64,000 nt of DNA, taken from Cryobacterium lactosi (GTDB taxonomy: Bacteria > Actinomycetota > Actinomycetes > Actinomycetales > Microbacteriaceae). The notes beneath the pieces are model-generated. The model had not been told where the DNA came from. It made no database searches and saw only the letters and a program-made list of their open reading frames with translations. The position numbers were made by a program, and so were the translations under genes. The first letter of the stretch is position 1. The number at the start of each line of letters is the position of its first letter. This document shows positions 18,099 to 25,218 of this stretch, piece after piece. Where the stretch lies: contig NZ_SOHM01000025.1 of NCBI RefSeq assembly GCF_004403945.1, positions 90,261 through 154,260 on the forward strand, read 5' to 3'.

Positions 18099-19871
18099 CT
18101 AGGGGGCCGGCGGGAACGGCCGGGCGCCGAGCGCCAGGAGATAGGCGGCGACCCCGTCGAGGTCGGTGCCGCCCGACCGGTACCCCACATAACCGTCCCA
18201 ACGCAGCAGGTAATGGGCGGTGCCGGGCCGCCTTCGGGAGGTGGCGGCCGCACGTGGAGCGGCGGACCAGCGCGACCGTGGGGCGGACGGGGTCAGTTCC
18301 ACGGTGAGCACGTGCGCCCAGCGCGCCTGGAAATCCCGCATCCTGCGCTCTGACGGGCCGTCCGACCAGTCGGTGGCCGGTCCGCAGAGCAGCAGCCTGA
18401 AGACCGGCGGGTGCGAAGCCCTGCCGACGTCTGTCGCGTCGAAGGGTACGACCGGCGCCGCCCCCATCCCGGGTTGAGGGAATCGTTCGCCCGGCCGCGG
18501 CCCCCGGGTCAAGCGGGGGAGTCCCTCGACGGACAGTCCCGCGCGCGCACCTTTGTCGGCCGAGCGTGGGCTGCGCGGGTAACGGATGCTTAGTTCGGAG
18601 ATCAGCCGGAAGCTGGCCCGGCGCACCCGAGCGCTGCGCAGCAGCAGCGCGGCAGCTGGAATGACGGGCCCGGCGCGCAGGCCCCGCAACAGCGGGTGCT
18701 GGCTGGTCGCCACCCTGAAGGCACGGTCGGTGAAGGCCAGCACCGAGCGTGCCACCGGCATCCGCTCCCGCTCGTAGCTGGCCAGCAGGTCCGCGCCGGC
18801 GTCACCACGGCAGACCAGCGCGAGTTTCCAGCCGAGGTTCACGGCATCTTGAATGCCGGTGTTCATGCCCTGGGCGCCGGCCGGGCTGTGGATATGGGCG
18901 GCATCACCGGCCAGGAACACCCGGCCGCGCGCGAAGCGGTCGGCGAGTCGGCTGCTGATGCTGAATTCGGTCAGCCAGACCGGGTGGTGCACCAGGATGT
19001 CCTGCCCGGTGTACCGAGTGACGGCGGCTTGCGCCAGCGAGAGGGTGACGGGGCCGGTGCGGCTGCCCGGCGGCAGCATCACCAGGAGCCGCCAGCCGGC
19101 CGGTGAGCCCAGCGGGAACAGGAACAGCCCTCCGGCTCCGGACAGGTACACGTGCACCCCTCCGGTCTCCAGGCCGTCGGCCTCGAGGTCGGCGAGGAGG
19201 AAACGCTGCGGGAACGCGTGGCCGCTGAAACCGATGCCGGCCAGGTGCCGGGTGGCGCTGTGGGCGCCGTCGCAGCCCACAACGTAGCGGGTGCGCACGG
19301 TCCGGGCCGGCACACCAGGGGATTCGAGGGTGCAGGTGACGCCGTCGTCGTCCTGGCTGAGTCCGGTCAGCGTGAGTCCTCGACGGATGCCGACACCCGC
19401 GCTGGCCAGGCGGTCGACGAGCACCCGTTCCGTGCCGGCCTGCGAGAGGAACAGCAGGAACGGGAAGCGGGTGTCGCCGATGGCCTCGTCGAACAGTGGC
19501 ACGGCATGGCTGGGTGCTCGACGGCTGGGTGCTGGATGGTCGGGCGCAGCGCGGCTGCGCGCGTGGGCGCTGCCGCGGCGCCGGCCGCGACCGTGCAGCA
19601 GCAGGGTCCCGGTCGGATTGCCCGCCGTCACCAGGTCGTCCGCGAGGGAGTTGCGATCGAGGACCTCCAGGGTGCGCGCCTGAATGGCCAGCGCACGGGA
19701 CTCGTGCACGGCATCCGGTGCGCTGTCGACGATCATCGCGGCGACACCGAGGCTGTGCAGTTCACGGGCGAGGGCGAGCCCGGTGGGTCCGGCGCCCACG
19801 ATCAGGACGTCGGCATCGAAGGCGGTACCGGTACCGACCCTCCCGTTCGCAGCGTTCCCGGCACCCGCCAT
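18099..19871 (-). CDS. FAD-dependent aromatic monooxygenase-like protein (PheA/TfdB type)
   Basis: 590 residues. FAD motif 1 is DVLIVGAGPTGLALARELHSLG near residue 20-40. The DG-type motif is YVVGCDGAHSATRHLAGI, and the GD motif GRVFLAGDAAHIHSPAGAQGMNTGIQDAVNLGWKLA is complete, so FAD binding should be intact. These enzymes hydroxylate phenols or polyketides with NAD(P)H. Between LLLHGRGRR and VPLFDEAIGDTRF there is an extra stretch of about 25 Arg/Ala/Pro/Ser residues matching a 15-bp repeat in the DNA, absent from typical homologues as I recall them. The gene is convergent with the AcsA remnant and touches it. Confidence 0.85.
   Translation of the reverse strand: MAGAGNAANGRVGTGTAFDADVLIVGAGPTGLALARELHSLGVAAMIVDSAPDAVHESRALAIQARTLEVLDRNSLADDLVTAGNPTGTLLLHGRGRRRGSAHARSRAAPDHPAPSRRAPSHAVPLFDEAIGDTRFPFLLFLSQAGTERVLVDRLASAGVGIRRGLTLTGLSQDDDGVTCTLESPGVPARTVRTRYVVGCDGAHSATRHLAGIGFSGHAFPQRFLLADLEADGLETGGVHVYLSGAGGLFLFPLGSPAGWRLLVMLPPGSRTGPVTLSLAQAAVTRYTGQDILVHHPVWLTEFSISSRLADRFARGRVFLAGDAAHIHSPAGAQGMNTGIQDAVNLGWKLALVCRGDAGADLLASYERERMPVARSVLAFTDRAFRVATSQHPLLRGLRAGPVIPAAALLLRSARVRRASFRLISELSIRYPRSPRSADKGARAGLSVEGLPRLTRGPRPGERFPQPGMGAAPVVPFDATDVGRASHPPVFRLLLCGPATDWSDGPSERRMRDFQARWAHVLTVELTPSAPRSRWSAAPRAAATSRRRPGTAHYLLRWDGYVGYRSGGTDLDGVAAYLLALGARPFPPAP
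19508..19552. repeat. 15-bp repeat inside the FAD monooxygenase gene
   Basis: GGCTGGGTGCTCGAC (19508-19522) and GGCTGGGTGCTGGAT (19523-19537) are adjacent copies, followed by a weaker unit. On the coding (minus) strand they give the repeated APS/APDH pentapeptides in the extra segment of the protein. The frame is kept because 15 is a multiple of three. Confidence 0.7.
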
Positions 19872-19875
19872 CCTG

Positions 19876-20226
19876 TCACCGTGAAGCGAAACCCGTGGTG
19901 CCGGATCCGACCGGTCCTGCCTGGTCCTGCGGTTGCTGCCCGTCCGGAGTCGGGGCCCACGGGCCGAACGAGGTTTCCTTCACCAGCCGTCCGGCGCGGT
20001 CCCAGGTGCGCCACATTCCTACCTGATGCCCCAGGTCGAATTCCCCGGAGCGCATCAGCGAACCGTCCGGGCGGAACCACTCCCAGTGCCCGTGGAGTTT
20101 GCCGTCGAGCTCGAAACCGTTGGCCTTCACCGACCCGTCCAAGAAGTGGTCGAGACGCGGAACCGGCACGCCGACGCGCGGCGAGGGCACGGGGGACGCC
20201 GCGGGGGAGGAGGGTGGCGAGGTCAT
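19876..20226 (-). CDS. MORN-repeat-like protein (YwqK-type)
   Basis: 116 residues starting at the ATG at 20226. After a Pro/Ser-rich leader (about 25 residues) come MORN-like units: GFELDGKLHGHWEWFRPDGSLMRSGEFDLGHQVGMWRTWDRAGRLVKETSF. The name antitoxin YwqK is often attached to such repeats, but no toxin gene is adjacent. It ends 4 bases upstream of the FAD monooxygenase start, so the two are probably co-transcribed. Function unknown. Confidence 0.7.
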   Translation of the reverse strand: MTSPPSSPAASPVPSPRVGVPVPRLDHFLDGSVKANGFELDGKLHGHWEWFRPDGSLMRSGEFDLGHQVGMWRTWDRAGRLVKETSFGPWAPTPDGQQPQDQAGPVGSGTTGFASR

Positions 20227-20481
20227 GCCCCCATGCTGCCCCCGAATGTCCCATCGCTCAACGGCGGTCACCCGCCGTCTCCGACGGGCGTAGGGTTGTA
20301 ACCCAGACGGGGGTATTGCCGGTGGGGACAGCGTGAGGTCGCCCGCCGGGCCCTGTGGGCGCAGTACCGGCTGACAATCCGTTCCCGGCCTGATGACGCG
20401 CCGGTGAACGCGCGGCCGCGCATCCGGGCACACCGACGGATGCACTCGCCTGAGCGTCAACATTCACGCGGGGGAGTGACA

Positions 20482-21288
20482 ATGACCGAAACTCACAGCA
20501 CAGGTGACACCGCGGTGGCGGCTCGGGCGCTTCGCAAGACCTACGGCCGAGGTGAATCGGCGGTCGCCGCGCTCGCCGACGTCTCGGTGGACTTTCCCCG
20601 CGGTCAGTTCGCCGCCGTGATGGGACCGTCGGGGTCGGGCAAATCCACTCTGATGCACTGCCTGGCCGGGCTCGACACCGTCAGCAGCGGCACCGTCTGG
20701 ATCGACGGCACCCCGATCACCGGGTTGCGTGATCGTGGGCTCACCAGGCTCCGCCGGGAGAAGATCGGGTTCGTCTTCCAGGCCTACAACCTCGTGCCCA
20801 CCCTCACGGCCAGGCAGAACATCGTTCTTCCCCTGGCGTTGGCACGGCGCCGGGTAGACCGGGCCTGGTTCGACGAGGTCGTGCAGACCCTCGGGCTCAC
20901 CGGCCGGCTGAAGCACCGCCCGCACGAGTTGTCCGGCGGGCAGCAGCAGCGGGTGGCGGTGGCGCGGGCGCTGCTCGGCCGGCCGGCCGTGATCTTCGCC
21001 GACGAGCCCACCGGAAATCTCGACTCCGTGGCTGGGGCCGAGGTGCTCGCGCTGTTGCGCACAAGCGTGGCCCAGTGGGGCCAAACGGTGATCATGGTCA
21101 CCCACGACGCCGTCGCGGCCGCGTACTCCGACCGCGTCGTACTCCTCGGCGACGGGCGTCTCGCGGGCGAGTTGCACGCCCCGACAGTCGACTCCGTGCT
21201 CTCGGCGCTGCACGGTGTGGCGCTGCCCGGTTCGGTGCTGCCCGGTTCGGCGCTGCCTGGTTCGGTGCTGCCCGGTTCGACCCTGTGA
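20482..21288 (+). CDS. ABC transporter ATPase (MacB/LolD type)
   Basis: 268 residues; ATG at 20482 with GGGGGAG before it. Walker A is GPSGSGKST, the Q-loop FVFQAYNLVPTLTARQNI, the signature LSGGQQQRVAVARAL, and Walker B VIFADEPTGNLDS. This is the pattern of exporters that work with FtsX-like permeases. The last 21 residues are a pentapeptide repeat (LPGSV/LPGSA/LPGST) encoded by a 15-bp tandem repeat. The permease GTG overlaps the stop (GTGA), which shows the pair belong together. Confidence 0.92.
   Translation: MTETHSTGDTAVAARALRKTYGRGESAVAALADVSVDFPRGQFAAVMGPSGSGKSTLMHCLAGLDTVSSGTVWIDGTPITGLRDRGLTRLRREKIGFVFQAYNLVPTLTARQNIVLPLALARRRVDRAWFDEVVQTLGLTGRLKHRPHELSGGQQQRVAVARALLGRPAVIFADEPTGNLDSVAGAEVLALLRTSVAQWGQTVIMVTHDAVAAAYSDRVVLLGDGRLAGELHAPTVDSVLSALHGVALPGSVLPGSALPGSVLPGSTL
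21223..21282. repeat. Four 15-bp tandem repeats at the 3' end of the ATPase gene
   Basis: Units CTGCCCGGTTCGGTG, CTGCCCGGTTCGGCG, CTGCCTGGTTCGGTG and CTGCCCGGTTCGACC follow one another without gaps and end just before CTGTGA. They encode the C-terminal LPGS(V/A/V/T) repeats. The number of units could vary between strains. Confidence 0.9.
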
Positions 21289-23786
21289 TCAGGGTCCTCT
21301 TCGCCGGCCTGCGCGCCACGCTGGCCCGGCTGCTGGCGACGGGACTGGCGGTGGCACTCTCGGTGGGTTTCGTCGTCGCCACACTGACACTCTCGGCCAC
21401 CTTCACACGCACTACCGAGGACTCCCTCGCGGCGAGCATGGCCAAGGCTGACGTGCTGGTCACCCAGACGGTGGCCGAGATGGCCAGCTCCGACCCGCGC
21501 ACCTCCACGGACGTGCTGCTGACCCTGCTGCCGGAGGTGCGGGCTGCCCCAGGGGTGACCGGCGCCGACGTGGAACGGCTCGCCTACGTGGACCTCCGGT
21601 TCGGCGAGACCCGCAGTGTGGCGCAGATCGGCGCGGTGCTGGACGAGTCGGTGCGCTGGCAGACCCTCACCTCCGGCCGATGGCCCCAGACAAACACCGA
21701 GGCCACGCTCGACCAGGCGTCCGCCGAGTCGCTTCGGGTTGCCGAGGGGGACAGCCTGACGGTCGCCGCCGTCGGGTCCGGGGTGAGCCCCAGCGCCGTG
21801 ACCGTCGTGGGCATCACCGCCCAGCAGGCCGCCGGCGTAGGCACCGGCGGTCCCGCCCTCCTGATGCAGCCGAAGGCCCTGAACGACCCGGCCCTGTTCA
21901 GCCTGTCGACGTCGATCCTGGTCGCCGGCGGTGATGCGGATGCCGTCGCGGCGTCGGTGTCCGACGCCGTCGCCGGAGCGTCAGGCATCGTGGTGCAGAC
22001 CCGGACAGAGGCCGTCGATCACCAGACCGCCCAGCTCTCAGGCAGTGCCACCGTGCTCACGAGCATCCTGATGGCCTTCGCCGCGATCGCCTTGTTCGTG
22101 GCGTCCATCGTGATCGCCAACACCTTCCAGGTGTTGGTCAGCCAGCGAACCAGGGAGCTGGCGCTGCTGCGCTGTGTCGGCGCCGGTGCCGGCCAGGTGC
22201 GCCGGCTGATCCTGGGCGAGGCGCTGTTGCTGGGCTTGGTGGCCTCGGCGCTCGGAGTGGGCATCGGCGTGGCCGGGGCCGGCGTGCTGGCTGAACTCAG
22301 CCGGGACGGCGCATCCGGTGTGCACCTCGGCCGGCTCCTGATCGATCCGGCGCTGCTGGCCGTCGGGTTCGGGATCGGGGTGCTGCTCACCGTCGGGTCT
22401 GCGCTCTCCCCGGCGCACCGGGCGACCCGGGTACGCCCGGTCGCGGCCCTGCGGGCCGTCGCGGCGCCGGCCAGTGTGCGCCAGGGGGTTGTCGGTGCGG
22501 TCGTGGCCCTGGCCCTCGTCGGGCTCGGTGGAACCGGCCTGTACCTCGGGGCGACCCGGTCCGGCCTGACGCTGGCGGTTGTGTCCGGCGTGGTCAGCTT
22601 CCTCGGCATCCTTCTCGCCTCCGCCCTGTTCATCCCGTGGATTGTGCGACTGGTCGGGTCAACGATCGGCTGGACCTCGGTGCCGGCCAGGCTGGCCGCC
22701 CGCAACGCCACCCGCAATCCCGCGCGCACGGCATCGACGGCCGCCGCCCTGCTGGTGGGAGTGACGCTGGTGACGATGATGGTGGTGGGCGTCACGTCGG
22801 TGCGCACCTCGATCGGCGACAAGATCGACGAGAAACGTCCAGTCGACCTCACCGTGCAGTCGGTGGACCCGGCGGGGATGACGGTGGAGCAGATCGACGG
22901 CATCAGTGCGATGCCCGATGTGCAGTACTCCACCTCGGTGGCCTCGGCCCGGCTCACCATCACCCTGGCCGACGGAGCGTCCGTGGTGTTGCCGGCTCGC
23001 GGCGTCGACTCGGCCCAAGCGCAGCACGTGGCCCGGTCGACGGTTCTGCTGCCTGACGACGGACAACTCCTGCTCAATCCCGCGGACGCCGGCGCCATGC
23101 AGGACGGCGAGAACGTGACGGTGACCGGAGACGCCGGCAGCGCCGAGCTGACGGTGGCTTTCGCGGCGACCGCGCCGCGCAAGCAAGCGACGCTGACCAA
23201 GACCGACCTGCTCGGGTTGGTGGTGACGCCGGTCACCGGGCAGGTGCAGCTGCGGTTGGGTGACGGGATCACCAGCAGCCAGGTGCAGCAGCTGAGCAGC
23301 GACATCCTGTCGGTGAGCGAGGCGTTCACCGTGGGCGGTGGGGCGCCGGAGCGCACGTACTACGAGCAGATCCTCGACGTGATGCTGCTCATCGTGCTGG
23401 CCCTGCTCACGATGGCGGTGGTGATCGCCTGTGTGGGGGTGGCCAACACAATGGCGTTGTCTGTGCACGAGCGGCGCCGCGAGTCCGCGCTGTTACGAGC
23501 CCTCGGCCTGACCAGGGGGCAACTTCGGACCACCCTGGGAATCGAGGCGACGCTGATCACGGTGGTGGCCGCGGCCTGCGGTATCGGGCTGGGCGTGCTG
23601 TACGCCTGGGCCGGTCTGTCGGCGGTGGCGCTGCAGGCGCAGAAACTCGCGTTGACGGTGCACCTGCCGTGGACCCAATTGGGAATCGTCTTGCTGGGAG
23701 CACTGGTGGCCGGTTTGGTGGCCACCGTCGTGCCGGCCAGTGCGGCGGCGCGGCGCTCGCCGGTGGAGAGCCTCACCCACGAGTAA
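21285..23786 (+). CDS. FtsX-like ABC transporter permease (MacB family)
   Basis: 833 residues from a GTG at 21285. The N-terminal helix (GLAVALSVGFVVATLTLSATF) is followed by a large extracytoplasmic domain. Three helices lie around residues 250-390, a fourth pair near 400-480, a second extracytoplasmic domain, and three final helices after RTYYEQILDVMLLIVLALLTMAVVIACVGVANTMAL. FtsX signatures appear twice (SQRTRELALLRCVGAG and HERRRESALLRALGLTRGQL), so this is the duplicated type common in Gram-positives. With the ATPase it probably exports or extracts a lipophilic compound or peptide; no substrate is evident. Confidence 0.9.
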   Translation: MIRVLFAGLRATLARLLATGLAVALSVGFVVATLTLSATFTRTTEDSLAASMAKADVLVTQTVAEMASSDPRTSTDVLLTLLPEVRAAPGVTGADVERLAYVDLRFGETRSVAQIGAVLDESVRWQTLTSGRWPQTNTEATLDQASAESLRVAEGDSLTVAAVGSGVSPSAVTVVGITAQQAAGVGTGGPALLMQPKALNDPALFSLSTSILVAGGDADAVAASVSDAVAGASGIVVQTRTEAVDHQTAQLSGSATVLTSILMAFAAIALFVASIVIANTFQVLVSQRTRELALLRCVGAGAGQVRRLILGEALLLGLVASALGVGIGVAGAGVLAELSRDGASGVHLGRLLIDPALLAVGFGIGVLLTVGSALSPAHRATRVRPVAALRAVAAPASVRQGVVGAVVALALVGLGGTGLYLGATRSGLTLAVVSGVVSFLGILLASALFIPWIVRLVGSTIGWTSVPARLAARNATRNPARTASTAAALLVGVTLVTMMVVGVTSVRTSIGDKIDEKRPVDLTVQSVDPAGMTVEQIDGISAMPDVQYSTSVASARLTITLADGASVVLPARGVDSAQAQHVARSTVLLPDDGQLLLNPADAGAMQDGENVTVTGDAGSAELTVAFAATAPRKQATLTKTDLLGLVVTPVTGQVQLRLGDGITSSQVQQLSSDILSVSEAFTVGGGAPERTYYEQILDVMLLIVLALLTMAVVIACVGVANTMALSVHERRRESALLRALGLTRGQLRTTLGIEATLITVVAAACGIGLGVLYAWAGLSAVALQAQKLALTVHLPWTQLGIVLLGALVAGLVATVVPASAAARRSPVESLTHE

Positions 23787-23825
23787 CTGCGTCGACGGCG
23801 GGGCGGGCGCGGGGTGCCCCGACGC

Positions 23826-24569
23826 TCAGGCGTCCGGGTCGTCCGGGTTCAGGTCGTCGGCGTCCAGGTCGTCCGCGTCCAGGTCGCCGGGGCCGGGCAC
23901 CCTGAACGCGTCGGCGGCCGCTTCGGTGCAGTCGAAGATGGACCGCAGCAGGCCGGCCATGGTGGTGGACCGCAGCATCTCGACCTGGTCCAGTGGACCG
24001 ACCGGGGCAATGCCGGCCAGCTGCCAGGCGGCCTCGACGGGGTCCTCCGAGAGGGCGACGTTGGCCGACCAGGCGTCGTCGGTGAATTCGCTGGCCAGGG
24101 ACAGGGTGCGGCGCACGGTCTGCTCGGCGAGCACTCGCAGCGGGGTGAGGGCGTCGTCCCAGACCAGGGCGGGCAGCTCACGCACCACGGCCTGCGGAAA
24201 CGGGGTGTCCTGACTCCACTCGACAACCTCGATGCGCCGGTCCCCCTGCGCAACCAGGCCGACGAACCCCTCCGGCGCCACCAGCTCGAGCACCTGCGCG
24301 ACGGTGCCGGTGCTGAACCGGTGTTCGCCGCCGCCCACCTCCTGGCCGCGTTCGATGAGGACAACGCCGAACTCGGCCGGCTCCGATTCCAGGATGCTCG
24401 CCAGCATGATGAGGTAACGCTCCTCGAAGACCCTCAGCTGCAACGGCATGTACGGAAAGAGCACGGAGCCGAGCGGGAACATCGGCAGGCCCGACGTGCC
24501 CGCGGGCACACCGGCGGCCGGGGTCTCCGGGATCTCAGGCTCGTCGGGTGGTTTCCCCTGTATCGACAT
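23826..24569 (-). CDS. Lon N-terminal (substrate-binding) domain protein
   Basis: 247 residues with LPMFPLGSVLFPYMPLQLRVFEERYLIML at about 28-56, the start of a Lon-type PUA-like domain, but no ATPase or protease domain. Such stand-alone proteins are widespread and unexplained. The C-terminus is acidic and repetitive (DLDAD DLDAD DLNPD DPDA), encoded by the 15-bp repeat listed next. It is convergent with the ABC permease gene. Confidence 0.88.
   Translation of the reverse strand: MSIQGKPPDEPEIPETPAAGVPAGTSGLPMFPLGSVLFPYMPLQLRVFEERYLIMLASILESEPAEFGVVLIERGQEVGGGEHRFSTGTVAQVLELVAPEGFVGLVAQGDRRIEVVEWSQDTPFPQAVVRELPALVWDDALTPLRVLAEQTVRRTLSLASEFTDDAWSANVALSEDPVEAAWQLAGIAPVGPLDQVEMLRSTTMAGLLRSIFDCTEAAADAFRVPGPGDLDADDLDADDLNPDDPDA
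23831..23892. repeat. 15-bp tandem repeat at the 3' end of the Lon-domain gene
   Basis: AGGTCGTCGGCGTCC (23851-23865) and AGGTCGTCCGCGTCC (23866-23880) are adjacent, with weaker units on either side. On the minus strand they encode the acidic DLDAD repeats that end the protein. Confidence 0.8.
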
Positions 24570-24670
24570 GACCCCAGCGAATCACGCTCCCGGAGGAAAA
24601 CCAAGCACCTTGGCGGCTGGGAATGGCCGGGGACTCGGCATCCGGCTGACAAGTCCGCCCTGCGGGCAGA

Positions 24671-25081
24671 TCAGTCGAGCCGTTTGGAGAGCACGCGCAC
24701 GTCGGCATCCATGAACCCCAGCCGGTCGTAGAAGCCGGTGACGGCGGTATTCGTCTCGCGCACCATGAGCTGCAGCTTGACGGCGCCGCGCTCGACCAGC
24801 CAGGCTTCGGCCGCCTGCATCAGCCGGCGGCCGAGGCCCGTGCCCCGCTCGGCCATGGCCACAGCGAGGTAATAGACCCAGCCGCGGTGGCCATCGTGGC
24901 CGACCATCACGGTGCCGACCAGTCGACCGTCGAGGAATGCGCCGAGCACCGTCGACGTCGTGCCGTCCAGCGCGCGACGGAGGTCGGTGGCTGGGGGATT
25001 CCACGGGCGGGTGAGGCCGGCTTCCTCCCACAGCGCGGTCACGGCCTCGAGATCGGCGGGGGAGACATCCTTGATCTGCAT
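24671..25081 (-). CDS. GNAT acetyltransferase (YpeA-like)
   Basis: 136 residues. The acetyl-CoA loop is visible in YYLAVAMAERGTGLGRRLMQAAEAWL, and the C-terminal strand TNTAVTGFYDRLGFMDADVRVLSKRL is typical of the YpeA group. The starting segment MQIKDVSPADLEAVTALWEEAGLTRPWNPP also fits that group. The substrate is not known. It is transcribed toward the Lon-domain gene, 101 bases away. Confidence 0.85.
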   Translation of the reverse strand: MQIKDVSPADLEAVTALWEEAGLTRPWNPPATDLRRALDGTTSTVLGAFLDGRLVGTVMVGHDGHRGWVYYLAVAMAERGTGLGRRLMQAAEAWLVERGAVKLQLMVRETNTAVTGFYDRLGFMDADVRVLSKRLD

Positions 25082-25218
25082 CGCTCCATTCTGCCGGGCG
25101 TTCTGCTGGCCCTGCCGCAGGCACCTGCCGAGCGGTTCCTCACCGGGTTGCCGCGGGGCCGGACTTGGGGGCTGGCCAGCTTTTTTCCGCTACGCTTCAA
25201 GCGAAAGCTGGGGGAAGC

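Noticed and set aside
19502..19640. Possible frameshift in the FAD monooxygenase
   Set aside because: The odd segment stays in frame and both flanks match the family in the same frame, so an in-frame insertion explains it better.
19876..20226. Toxin-antitoxin system based on the YwqK-like MORN protein
   Set aside because: No partner toxin gene is adjacent; MORN repeats alone do not support such a system.
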